From Nonomuraea fuscirosea (GTDB lineage: Bacteria > Actinomycetota > Actinomycetes > Streptosporangiales > Streptosporangiaceae), in the NCBI RefSeq assembly GCF_003001935.1, contig NZ_PVNG01000014.1, positions 1 through 64,000 on the forward strand: a stretch of 64,000 nucleotides of DNA, in the 5' to 3' direction. Positions 8,543 through 16,826 of the stretch are shown here, in pieces (the stretch's first letter is position 1; every line of letters starts with the position of its first letter). The notes under the pieces are model-generated. The model was not told the origin of the DNA. It was given only the letters and a program-made list of their open reading frames with translations, and searched no databases. The position numbers and the translations under genes were made by a program.

Positions 8543-9540
8543 GCGCCGCCACACCGGGTTTCGAGCATCTGCTCCGGCTGAGCGACGACACGGGCCTGTT
8601 CGAGCACGCCCGGTACGCCGTCGTCCGGCGGGAGCACGGCTACTGCACCGACGACGTCGCCCGCGGCCTCGTCGTCGCCTGCCGCGAACCGCGCCCCGGC
8701 CGGCGACTGACCCGGCTGGCCGAGTGCTACCTGGCCTTCCTCACCCACGCGCAGGATCGGTCCGGCGCGTTCCGCAACCGGCTCACCTTCGGCCGTCGCT
8801 GGGTCGAGCCGCCGGGCGTCGGCGACTGGTGGGGACGGGCGATGTGGGGCCTGGGCACCGCGGCGGCCCGCACCGCCATCCCCTGGATCCGGGACGAGGC
8901 GCTGCACACCTTCGTTCGCGGCGCCGAACAGCGCTCCCCGCATCCCCGCGCCATGGCCTTCGCCGGGCTCGGCGCGGCGGAGGTCCTGCGCATGACACCG
9001 GACAGCACCGTGGCCGCCTCCCTGCTGATGGACGCCGTGGCGGCGATCGGCACACCCTCGGAGCAACCCACCTGGCCGTGGCCGCAACCTCAGCTGACCT
9101 ACGCCAACGCCGCTCTCGCAGAAGTGATCGTCGCCGCCGGGGAGCTGAGCGATGACCGGCAGCTGCTCACCACCGGCCTGCGCATGCTGACCTGGCTGTC
9201 GGACATCCAGACGCACGACGGCCTGCTCGCCGTCGTGCCCGCCACCGGCTGGCGGCAGGGCGCGCCCCGGGCCCGCTACGACCAGCAGCCGATCGAGGTG
9301 GCCGCGCTCGCCGACGCCTGCGCCACCGCGGCCTGCGTGACCGGCGACGACGTGTGGCACGAGCGGGTACGGCGGTCGGTGGCCTGGTTCGAGGGAGCCA
9401 ACGACGCCCACGTCTCGATGCGGGACCCGGCGACCGGCGGCGGCTACGACGGCCTGACCGAGCACGGTCCGAACCTCAACCAGGGAGCGGAGTCGACCAT
9501 CGCGCTGATCTCCACCATGCAGCATGCCAGGCGGCTCTGA
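8539..9540 (+). CDS. alpha/alpha-toroid (six-hairpin glycosidase-like) protein
   Basis: 333 residues. Repeating helical hairpins with aromatic motifs (YCTDDVARGLVVACRE, DWWGRAMWGLGTAA, WPWPQPQLTYANAALAE, YDQQPIEVAALADA) resemble the (alpha/alpha)6 barrels of glycoside hydrolases and glycosyltransferase partners. The D-D and E residues lining these motifs could be catalytic, but no named family was recognised with certainty. It begins at GTGA overlapping the upstream stop and ends sharing one base with the GH130 start, so the four genes form a coupled unit. It may trim or bind the glycan made by the two GT4 enzymes. Confidence 0.65.
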   Translation: MSAATPGFEHLLRLSDDTGLFEHARYAVVRREHGYCTDDVARGLVVACREPRPGRRLTRLAECYLAFLTHAQDRSGAFRNRLTFGRRWVEPPGVGDWWGRAMWGLGTAAARTAIPWIRDEALHTFVRGAEQRSPHPRAMAFAGLGAAEVLRMTPDSTVAASLLMDAVAAIGTPSEQPTWPWPQPQLTYANAALAEVIVAAGELSDDRQLLTTGLRMLTWLSDIQTHDGLLAVVPATGWRQGAPRARYDQQPIEVAALADACATAACVTGDDVWHERVRRSVAWFEGANDAHVSMRDPATGGGYDGLTEHGPNLNQGAESTIALISTMQHARRL

Positions 9541-11015
9541 TGAGCATCAGGGATCTGGCCACCCGGCTCGGCCCGACCCTCACTCCCGACCCGCGAAGAG
9601 TGATCATCAAGCTCTTCGTGCCCGGCGAGGACGCCGCGCTCACCCGGAGCAGGGCCGCCGCGCTGATCGACCGCATCACGCTCCTCGACGAGGACCAGAC
9701 CACCGAGATGCTCCAGGAGACGCTGCGCCGCTTCGGCAACCGGCACCACGACCTCGAAACGACCTTCGCCCATCACCACGACCTGGTCCGCCATCGCGTC
9801 CCGCGCGACGTCGACCTGTCCCTGCCGGCCCGCCTCCTCGTGGGCGCCTACTTCAGTCACGAGTACGCCGTGGAGGGCGCGGCGGTGTGCAATCCCTCCA
9901 TGGTTCCCCATCCCGACCAGTCCGGCCTGCGCCCCGGGCAACTCCGTGTGGCGATCAGCCTGCGGCAGATCGGCGAGGGGCACCTGTCCTCGATCGGCTT
10001 CGCCACGGCGCTGCTCGGCCCCGGCTCCGAGCTGGCGATCGGCGACCGCTCGGGAACGTTGTCCGTCGGACGCCGGAACCGGATCCGCCATCGACGCGAC
10101 CTGCTCGCCGCCGGGCTCAGCGACGACGCCAGGGACAACGAGGTGACGGCCGCCGTTCTGCGATCCCTGCCGGAACGCTTCGACGACAACGACTTCGAGT
10201 ACGCGATCGCCCGGCTTCCCGGCGACCTGCTCACCCGCACGTCCACCCAACCGACCCTGGAAGAGATGCGCCGCGCCACGCACTCCGACTACGCCGTGGC
10301 CTTCCCCGCTGACCTCCCCCTGCACCGGCGCGTTCTCTGGCCATCGACCACGGCCGAGTCCAACGGCATGGAGGACGCGCGATTCGTCCGCATCGCCGAC
10401 CGGGACGGCGCACCTTCGTACCGGGCCACCTACACCGCCTATGACGGGCGGCACATCCGCTCCCACCTGATCGCCAGTGACGACCTGCGTCACTTCGCGA
10501 TCACTCCCATGCGCGGCCCGGCCGCCGTGAACAAGGGCATGGCGCTCTTCCCGCGACCGGTCGGCGGGCGGACGCTGGCGCTGTGCCGCTCCGACGGCGA
10601 GACCATCGGCCTCACGGCGCTCGACCGGCACAACAGCTGGCAGCCGCCGACGCCTTTGCACAGCCCCCGCCAGGACTGGGAGCTCATCCAGGTGGGCAAC
10701 TGCGGATCCCCCATCGAGACCGGCGCCGGCTGGCTCGTCCTGACCCATGGTGTCGGCCCCATGCGCGACTACTCGATCGGCGCCCTGCTGCTCGACCTGT
10801 ACGAGCCGCACCGTGTCATCGCCGAGCTGCCCGGAACGCTCCTCACCGCCGACGACAGCGAGCGCGAAGGCTATGTGCCCAATGTCGTGTACTCCTGCGG
10901 CGGCCTGCTTCACGATGACGCCGTGTGGTTGCCCTATGGGGCAAGCGACACCTGGATCGGATTCGCCCGGGTGCCGCTCGGCACCCTCATCAACGCGATG
11001 CGTCCGCTGCGGTGA
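9540..11015 (+). CDS. GH130 family enzyme (beta-mannoside phosphorylase or hydrolase-like)
   Basis: 491 residues. The C-terminal two thirds is a five-bladed propeller of the GH130 type: MEDARFVR, then NKGMALFPR, then WELIQVGNCGSPIETGAGWL followed by LVLTHGV, and the blade motif SIGALLLDLYEPHRVI. The first 160 residues form an extra helical domain that many phosphorylases lack. Known GH130 enzymes split beta-1,4- or beta-1,2-mannosides by phosphorolysis or hydrolysis; which one applies cannot be told by eye. It starts one base inside the previous stop. It is convergent with the PLP gene at 11023, with only 7 bp between. Confidence 0.82.
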   Translation: MSIRDLATRLGPTLTPDPRRVIIKLFVPGEDAALTRSRAAALIDRITLLDEDQTTEMLQETLRRFGNRHHDLETTFAHHHDLVRHRVPRDVDLSLPARLLVGAYFSHEYAVEGAAVCNPSMVPHPDQSGLRPGQLRVAISLRQIGEGHLSSIGFATALLGPGSELAIGDRSGTLSVGRRNRIRHRRDLLAAGLSDDARDNEVTAAVLRSLPERFDDNDFEYAIARLPGDLLTRTSTQPTLEEMRRATHSDYAVAFPADLPLHRRVLWPSTTAESNGMEDARFVRIADRDGAPSYRATYTAYDGRHIRSHLIASDDLRHFAITPMRGPAAVNKGMALFPRPVGGRTLALCRSDGETIGLTALDRHNSWQPPTPLHSPRQDWELIQVGNCGSPIETGAGWLVLTHGVGPMRDYSIGALLLDLYEPHRVIAELPGTLLTADDSEREGYVPNVVYSCGGLLHDDAVWLPYGASDTWIGFARVPLGTLINAMRPLR

Positions 11016-11022
11016 GCCGTCG

Positions 11023-12105
11023 TCACAGGCGCAGGTGCCGGACCAGGGCGTCGAGGACGACCACGTCCTCCCCCGGCTCCAGTGTCTGGGGGTTCAGCGC
11101 GATCGCGTCGCCGGAGACGCCGGTCACGCCGACCGCGATCCGCGGGTCCCCGTCCCACAGGGCCCGCACCAGCGCGTCCCGGGTCCAGCCGCTGGCCGGC
11201 AGCAGCCGGACGATCGCTCGCCCGTGCGGCTGGCCCGCCTCGCTCGGGTAGCCGCGTTCGGCGACGACGCCCGGCAGTCCGCGCAGACCCGCGATCCACC
11301 GGTCGACGATCTGCTCGTAGCCCGCCAGCAACGCCTGTTCGTCCTGGTCCAGGGTCCATTCGACGGCGGCGTACAGGGCGAGGAGTTCTTCCTTGCCGAC
11401 CTTCATGCCGCGGCCGATCTCCTGGTTCGGTGACGCGTGGGCCCGGCACCGGTCGACGATCCAGCGCCGCCCCAGCACCAGGCCGCTGGCCTGGGGGCCG
11501 CGCAGGCCCTTGCCGCCGCTGAAGATGACGGCGTCGGCGCCGAGGCCGGTGGTGAAGTGCCACAGTGAGGAGACGGGCGGGATCTGGGCGGCCGCGTCCA
11601 CGAGCACCGGTACGGCCGGGTCGAGCTCCCGCGCGACGCGCAGCACGTCCTCGATCGGCAGCGCGCCCGCCGCGTAGTGGGCGCCGGCGAACCACAGGAC
11701 GCAGGCGGGGCGGCGGGCCAGGGCGGCCCTGAGCTCCGCGATCGACGGGCCGATCTCGACGATGCGGGCGCCGGTCAGGCGGGCCGCGTAGTCGTAGCCG
11801 TTGCGCTGGCCGGTGAACATGACGACCTCGGCCTCGGCCGGGAACGCCTGCGCGGGCCCCCCGACGCAGGACGCGACCGTGAGGGTGATCGCCGCCGCCG
11901 CGCCGGACGTCACGCAGGCCGCCTCGTTGCGGGTGAGCGCGGCCAGGCGCTCGCCGACCCGGTCGTGCAGTTCGGGCAGGTCGACGAAGCAGGACGCGGC
12001 CTGCGCCATCGCCTTCAGCGCCGGCGGCGGCATCAGCGAGCCGCCCAGCGCGGTGAGCGTCGCGGAGGCGTTGACGACGGGCCGGACGCCGAAGGGGTTG
12101 CTCAT
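11023..12105 (-). CDS. SelA-like PLP-dependent enzyme (aminotransferase-fold lyase)
   Basis: 360 residues, fold type I. It opens with FGVRPVVNASATLTALGGS, typical of the SelA / D-glucosaminate-6-phosphate ammonia-lyase group. The PLP pocket is marked by TSGAAAAITLT, by VLVDAAAQIPP with its Asp, and by IFSGGKGLRGPQASG with the Schiff-base Lys. True selenocysteine synthase is larger and lies with selB, so an ammonia-lyase or related amino-sugar enzyme is more likely. The start overlaps the upstream stop as ATGA. It is the last gene of the importer operon, suggesting it acts on the imported solute after deacylation. Confidence 0.75.
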   Translation of the reverse strand: MSNPFGVRPVVNASATLTALGGSLMPPPALKAMAQAASCFVDLPELHDRVGERLAALTRNEAACVTSGAAAAITLTVASCVGGPAQAFPAEAEVVMFTGQRNGYDYAARLTGARIVEIGPSIAELRAALARRPACVLWFAGAHYAAGALPIEDVLRVARELDPAVPVLVDAAAQIPPVSSLWHFTTGLGADAVIFSGGKGLRGPQASGLVLGRRWIVDRCRAHASPNQEIGRGMKVGKEELLALYAAVEWTLDQDEQALLAGYEQIVDRWIAGLRGLPGVVAERGYPSEAGQPHGRAIVRLLPASGWTRDALVRALWDGDPRIAVGVTGVSGDAIALNPQTLEPGEDVVVLDALVRHLRL

Positions 12106-12986
12106 ACGACGAACTTCGACATCGCCGGTACGCCGCAGCGCTCGGCCAGCCAGGCGTCCAGGTGGTCGTTGTCGGTGCCGTCGAGGTGGGTCAGCTGGTA
12201 GACGGTCGCGGCGGGCAGGGCGTCGGCGAGCGCGGCGCACCAGCCGGGGTCGTCCACGGCGAGCAGCGTGCGGGCGGTCACCGCGGGTGCGTGCCGGATC
12301 GGGTCGAAGTAGGAGAGGGTGTGGCCGATGGTCTGCGCCGATGAGCCGGCGCGCAGGTGGTCGTTGAGCTCCTCCAGGGGGTAGTGGCTCGACTTCAGGC
12401 GGGCCTCCATCGCCCGGTGGAACAGCAGCTCCGAGAGCTGGACCGCGCTGAACCCGGGCCGCCGGGCCGCCGTCAGCAGGGCCAGGTCGTCGCCGCGGAC
12501 GGCCACCCGCGCCGGATCGACCTCGGCCAGGCTCATCAGGAACTCCGCGGCCCGCAGGCAGTCCGCGGCGATCCCGCGATAGACGTACGTCGCCGGGTCG
12601 TCGATGCCCATCGTGAGCAGTCCCGGGTACGCCGCCGCGAACCCTTCGTCGGCCAGCCGCTGGCCCCGGTGCATCAGGCCGAACAGGACGTACCGGCTCC
12701 GGTCGTTCGGGTGCGGCATGTCGTTGACGCTCCCGTACCGCGGCGTCTGCAGCAGCGCGGGGAACGGCCCGTCACCGGCCGGGATGCTCAGCCAGCCGGT
12801 GACGCGGTACGGCCCGGCGCTGGTGAGCCGCACGGTGTAGCTGGTCGCCTCGTCCGTCGTCCGGGCCGGCACCGGGTCGAGCACGGGCCGGGCCGGGATC
12901 GCGGCCAGTTCCGCGTCCACGGCGGACCAGTAGGCGTCGAAGGTCATCGGGTCCACCGTCCCGGGGGGAGGTACGTCGGAGTTCAT
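12102..12986 (-). CDS. acetyl-xylan-esterase-like protein lacking the nucleophile serine
   Basis: 294 residues, the same fold and order as the gene upstream: FDAYW near residue 16, GWLSIPAGDGPFPALLQTP, then AAYPGLLTMGIDDPATYVYRG. Where the family has G-x-S-x-G, this copy reads VAVRGDDLALL, so the catalytic Ser is Asp. A late His and Asp are still present. It is probably inactive as an esterase and may serve as a partner of, or specificity factor for, the active paralogue, from which it is separated by 4 bp. ATGA overlap with the SelA-like gene. The start at 12986 was chosen for fit to the paralogue; the upstream 11 codons lie inside the neighbour's end. Confidence 0.75.
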   Translation of the reverse strand: MNSDVPPPGTVDPMTFDAYWSAVDAELAAIPARPVLDPVPARTTDEATSYTVRLTSAGPYRVTGWLSIPAGDGPFPALLQTPRYGSVNDMPHPNDRSRYVLFGLMHRGQRLADEGFAAAYPGLLTMGIDDPATYVYRGIAADCLRAAEFLMSLAEVDPARVAVRGDDLALLTAARRPGFSAVQLSELLFHRAMEARLKSSHYPLEELNDHLRAGSSAQTIGHTLSYFDPIRHAPAVTARTLLAVDDPGWCAALADALPAATVYQLTHLDGTDNDHLDAWLAERCGVPAMSKFVV

Positions 12987-12990
12987 CGGT

Positions 12991-13917
12991 TCACCGTCCC
13001 GGGGTGAGGTGTGCGGCAAGGAAGTCCTCCACGATGCGCAGCACGCCGGGCAGCCCGGCGTGGTGCGCGCAGTGCGGGTAGGCGTGCAGGGTGGTCTCGC
13101 AGGTCAGCGCCCGGCGCAGGGCGAACCCGGTCTCCGGCGGGCACACGTCGTCCTCCATCCCGACATACAGCAGCGTCGGCGCCCGCACCTTGGGCGCGAA
13201 GTTGAGCCCGTCGTAGTAGGCGACCGTCTCCCGCACCCGGCCGGCGTCCTCCGGGTGCAGCCGCAGGTACTCGTTGATCTCCTCGTACGGGTACGACCGG
13301 GTCAGCGTCGCCGCGGTCATGATCCCGCACAGGTACGGCGCCCCCGCCGCGACGCACCGGATCACGTCCGGCATGAGCGCGGCCGTGGAGATCCCGAGCC
13401 CGCCGCCCTGGCTCGACCCCTGCAGCCCGATCCGCGAACTGTCGACCTCGGGGCGTTCGAGCAGCACCTCGACCGCCCGCACCACGTCCAGGTAAAAACC
13501 GCGATATCCATAGGTCTGGGGGTCGGCGATGTTGTGCGTCAGCAGTCCCGGATAGCCCGGGTTGAACAGCTCGTTCGACCGCAGTTTCCCGCGCGGCGCG
13601 ACCGCGAGCGCGGCGTACCCGAGCTCGGACCACTCCTTCGGGATCGTCGGCTCCGAGATGTAGCCGGGGATCGTGACCAGTGCCGGATAGGGGGCGGAGG
13701 GGCCGCGCGGCACGGTGTACCAGCCGGCCACCCGCAGCCCGCCGTAGCTGGTGTACCGCAGGTCGTGCACGATCACCCGGTCCGTGGACAGCGCCGGCAG
13801 CTCGGTCAGGACGGGGTCCAGGGGGTGCGACGCGCAGTCCGCCAGACCGGCCGCCCAGAAGTCGTCGAAGTCGTCCGGCAGCTCGACCTCGACGACCGCG
13901 TTTTTCGGGTCTCTCAA
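12991..13917 (-). CDS. acetyl xylan esterase / cephalosporin-C deacetylase family hydrolase
   Basis: 308 residues, alpha/beta-hydrolase of the CE7-like group. The motif YPALVTIPGY holds the oxyanion strand and IGLQGSSQGGGLGIS holds the nucleophile Ser. LLYVGMEDDVCPP carries the acid Asp and AYPHCAHHAG the catalytic His. CE7 enzymes remove acetyl groups from short oligosaccharides or cephalosporin C. The start is a TTG at 13917 with GAGAGGAA five bases upstream, and the preceding 37 codons are not protein-like. It sits 22 bp after the ABC ATPase gene and is active by motif, unlike its neighbour. Confidence 0.82.
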   Translation of the reverse strand: MRDPKNAVVEVELPDDFDDFWAAGLADCASHPLDPVLTELPALSTDRVIVHDLRYTSYGGLRVAGWYTVPRGPSAPYPALVTIPGYISEPTIPKEWSELGYAALAVAPRGKLRSNELFNPGYPGLLTHNIADPQTYGYRGFYLDVVRAVEVLLERPEVDSSRIGLQGSSQGGGLGISTAALMPDVIRCVAAGAPYLCGIMTAATLTRSYPYEEINEYLRLHPEDAGRVRETVAYYDGLNFAPKVRAPTLLYVGMEDDVCPPETGFALRRALTCETTLHAYPHCAHHAGLPGVLRIVEDFLAAHLTPGR

Positions 13918-13939
13918 CAGCGTTCCTCTCAGTACGGGG

Positions 13940-15025
13940 CTAGGACGGCGCGTGCAGCGCGGTGCCGTCGGAGGCCTTGAACAGGTGCAGCCGCTCCCGG
14001 TTGAAGCCGGCGTACACCGTGCTGTCATGACCCAGCCGGAACGGCACCGGCACCCGGGCCTTCAGCAGCTCGCCGCCGATCCGGACGGTGACGAGCACGT
14101 CGGGCCCGAGCGGCTCGGACACGAACACCTTCCCCGGCTGGTACCCCTCGACCGGGGTCGGCGACAGCGTCACGTCCTCCGGCCGGACGCCGAGGACGAC
14201 GGCCGGGTCGTCCGGCGCGTCGTCGTACGGGCCCAGCTCCTGCGTCAGCTCGCCGCCCCGGAAGACCCGCACGCCGTCCACGTCGGCCAGCTCGCCGGTG
14301 ACGAAGTTCATCGGCGGCGAGCCCATGAACGAGGCGACGAAGCGGTTGGCCGGCCGTTCGTAGATCTCCCCCGGCGTCGCGCACTGCTGCACGACGCCGT
14401 CACGCATCACCGCGATCCGGTCCGACATCGTCATCGCCTCGACCTGGTCGTGGGTGACGTAGATGAACGTACGGGCGACGTCCACGTGCAGCCGCTTGAT
14501 CTCCGCCCGCATCAGCACCCGCAGCTGCGCGTCCAGGTTGGACAGCGGCTCGTCGAGCAGGTACGCCCCGGCGTCGCGGACGATCGCGCGGCCGAGCGCG
14601 ACCCGCTGCCGCTGGCCGCCGGACAGCTCGCGCGGCTTGCGGTCCAGCAGGTCCTCGATGTCCAGCGTCCTGGCCGCCCGCAGCACCTGCTCGTCGATCG
14701 TCGCCTTGGGCACCCGCATCATCTTCAGCGCGAACCCGATGTTCTGCCGCACCGTCTTGTGCGGGTAGAGCGCGTAGCTCTGGAACACCATCGCGACGTC
14801 GCGCTTGTTGGCCGGCAGCCAGCTGACCGGCTTGCCGTCGAAGAAGACGTTCCCCTTCGTGGGCCGTTCCAGGCCGCAGATCATCCGCAGGGTCGTCGAC
14901 TTCCCGCAGCCGGACGGGCCGACCAGGGTGAGGAACTCCTGATCCTCGATGGTCAGGTTCAGGTCATCCACCACGGTCTTGCCGCCGAACGCCTTGGTGA
15001 TGCCTTCGAGCCGTACCTCTGCCAT
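13940..15025 (-). CDS. sugar ABC transporter ATPase (MsmK/UgpC type)
   Basis: 361 residues. Walker A GPSGCGKSTTLRM, Q-loop MVFQSYALYP, signature LSGGQRQRVALGRAI, Walker B YLLDEPLSNLD, H-loop YVTHDQVEAMTMSD. The last 120 residues form the OB-like TOBE domain typical of maltose/UgpC-type ATPases. It powers the importer formed by the two permeases and the lipoprotein upstream. It follows the permease gene with a 3-bp gap, so all are one operon. In actinomycetes one such ATPase may serve several importers, but a dedicated copy here argues for this substrate. Confidence 0.92.
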   Translation of the reverse strand: MAEVRLEGITKAFGGKTVVDDLNLTIEDQEFLTLVGPSGCGKSTTLRMICGLERPTKGNVFFDGKPVSWLPANKRDVAMVFQSYALYPHKTVRQNIGFALKMMRVPKATIDEQVLRAARTLDIEDLLDRKPRELSGGQRQRVALGRAIVRDAGAYLLDEPLSNLDAQLRVLMRAEIKRLHVDVARTFIYVTHDQVEAMTMSDRIAVMRDGVVQQCATPGEIYERPANRFVASFMGSPPMNFVTGELADVDGVRVFRGGELTQELGPYDDAPDDPAVVLGVRPEDVTLSPTPVEGYQPGKVFVSEPLGPDVLVTVRIGGELLKARVPVPFRLGHDSTVYAGFNRERLHLFKASDGTALHAPS

Positions 15026-15028
15026 CTG

Positions 15029-15922
15029 TCAGCCCTTCACGGATCCGGCGGCCATGCCCTGGACCAGCTTGCGCTGGAAGAGCAGGGCCAGCACCAGGGG
15101 TGGGACGACCGCGAGCACGCCGGCCGCGGCCATCACGGTGAACTGGGTGTTGAAGTCGGTGGCGAAGTTCGCCGCCACGACCGGGATCGTCTTCGCCGCC
15201 TCGGTGCTGGTCAGGAACAAGGCGAACATGAACTCGTTCCAGGCGGTCATGAACGCGAACACCGCGGCCGCGACCAGCCCGGGGGCCGCGACCGGCAGGA
15301 ACACCGACCACATGGTCCGGAACCAGCCGCACCGGTCCACCCGGGCCGCCTCCTCCAGCTCGCGCGGCACCGAGCGGAAGAAGTCCTTCAGGATCCAGAT
15401 CGTGATCGGCAGCGCGAACGTCGTGTACGACAGGATCAGCGCCAGGTAGGTGTCCAGCAGCCCGAACGTCCGCATCAGCAGGTAGAACGGGATGATGATC
15501 GCGATGCCCGGCACCATCCGGGTGAGCAGGTAGAGGACCAGCAGCACCTGGCTGCCGCGGAACTTCAGCCGCGAGAACGAGTACGCCGCGAACGTGGCCA
15601 GCACCAGGTTCAGCACCGCCGTCGAGGTGGCCACGATCAGGCTGTTGCGCAGCGAGTACGGCGTCTCGTCGATCGCCCGGCCGCCGACGAGCTGCTGCGC
15701 CTCGTTCGGGTTGACGAAGCCGAGATAGTTCTCCAGCGTCGCCGGGTTCGGGATCCAGTGCGGCGGTACGGAGATCGCGTCCACCTCGCGCATGAAGCTC
15801 ATCGCGACGATCCAGTAGAACGGCAGCACCAGATAGAGCGCGAACGCGACCGCCAGCACGTACAGGACGATCTTCTTCCAGGGGATGCGGTAGCGCAGGG
15901 GGACCTTGACGACGGTGCTCAT
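15029..15922 (-). CDS. sugar ABC transporter permease (MalG type)
   Basis: 297 residues with six hydrophobic spans. Tryptophan-containing TM1 LYLVLPFYWIVAM lies near residue 25. The cytoplasmic EAA loop ELEEAARVDRCGWFRTMWSV contacts the ATPase. The last residues (GMAAGSVKG) are typical of MalG-type subunits. The start at 15922 overlaps the upstream permease stop as ATGA. It transports the solute with the partner permease, and the substrate is not readable. Confidence 0.9.
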   Translation of the reverse strand: MSTVVKVPLRYRIPWKKIVLYVLAVAFALYLVLPFYWIVAMSFMREVDAISVPPHWIPNPATLENYLGFVNPNEAQQLVGGRAIDETPYSLRNSLIVATSTAVLNLVLATFAAYSFSRLKFRGSQVLLVLYLLTRMVPGIAIIIPFYLLMRTFGLLDTYLALILSYTTFALPITIWILKDFFRSVPRELEEAARVDRCGWFRTMWSVFLPVAAPGLVAAAVFAFMTAWNEFMFALFLTSTEAAKTIPVVAANFATDFNTQFTVMAAAGVLAVVPPLVLALLFQRKLVQGMAAGSVKG

Positions 15923-16824
15923 ACCTCGAAGTTCCCCTTCCGGTAGAGCAGGCCGATGTAGCCGACGGAGATCAGCAGGGTGATCGCGGTGATGACCCAG
16001 GCGTAGGCGCTGCCCAGGCCGAAGTCGGTGAAGGTGAGCACGGTCTGCACGTCGAGCAGGGCGATGGTGGTGGTCGCGTCGCCCGGTCCGCCGCCGGTCA
16101 GCACGTAGATGGTGTCGAAGGCGCGGAAGGCGTTCATCGTCTCCAGGATCAGCACGATGAGCAGGGGGTGCAGCAGCCACGGCAGGGTCACGTGGACGAA
16201 GCGCCGCAGCCCCCCGGCCCGGTCGACGGTGGCGGCGTCGTACAGCTCCGCGGGGATCGTCGACAGCCCGGCGAGCAGGATGATCACCGCGAACGGGAGC
16301 GTGTTCCACACCTGGGCCAGCGCGGTGAACAGGAAGGCGCCGGTCCCCGACGTCAGCCATGCCTGGTAACCGTCGATCAGCCCGAGCTGGGTCAGCAGGC
16401 CGTTCAGCGCACCGGTCTTGGCGTCGAAGATGGTCCGCCACATGAGGCCGTTCACCACGCCGGGCATCGCCCACGGCAGCAGGGCCAGGCTGAGCAGCAG
16501 CCCGCGGCCGCGGAAGCGCTCGTTCAGCACCAGCGCCAGGATGAGCGCGAGGACGACGGTCAGCCCGAGCACGAGCAGGACGAACAGGGCCGACACCTTC
16601 AGCGCGGACAGGAAGGCCTGGTCGCTGAGCAGGGCGCCGTAGTTGTCGAGGCCGACGAACTTGGTCGCGCGCGGGCGTTTGAGGTTGTGCCGCTGCAGGC
16701 TGACCCAGAACGAGTACGCGATGGGGTAGGCGATCAGCAGGGTGACGACGATGATGGCCGGCGCGTTCAGGGCCCAGGCCTTGGCGTTGTCGCCCAGCGG
16801 CCGGCGTTCGGCGAGTGCGGCCAT
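15919..16824 (-). CDS. sugar ABC transporter permease (MalF/UgpA type)
   Basis: 301 residues, six hydrophobic spans, with a short cytoplasmic start ending in LNAPAIIVVTLLIAYP. The EAA loop ELYDAATVDRAGGLRRFVHV is near residue 210. It pairs with the MalG-type subunit downstream. The start at 16824 was chosen because the substrate-binding-protein gene ends at 16827, two bases away; longer in-frame reading would overlap that gene entirely. Confidence 0.9.
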   Translation of the reverse strand: MAALAERRPLGDNAKAWALNAPAIIVVTLLIAYPIAYSFWVSLQRHNLKRPRATKFVGLDNYGALLSDQAFLSALKVSALFVLLVLGLTVVLALILALVLNERFRGRGLLLSLALLPWAMPGVVNGLMWRTIFDAKTGALNGLLTQLGLIDGYQAWLTSGTGAFLFTALAQVWNTLPFAVIILLAGLSTIPAELYDAATVDRAGGLRRFVHVTLPWLLHPLLIVLILETMNAFRAFDTIYVLTGGGPGDATTTIALLDVQTVLTFTDFGLGSAYAWVITAITLLISVGYIGLLYRKGNFEV

Positions 16825-16826
16825 GC

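Noticed and set aside
9444..10913. 489-codon open frame on the minus strand
   Set aside because: Antisense to the GH130 gene, whose family motifs are clear. Composition is that of a shadow frame.
11023..12105. true selenocysteine synthase
   Set aside because: Shorter than SelA, in a sugar-import operon and without selB, selD or a Sec tRNA nearby.
13751..15946. 731-codon open frame on the plus strand
   Set aside because: It runs antisense to the ATPase and permease genes, with His/Gln/Arg/Asp-rich content typical of the complement of GC-rich genes. No motif.
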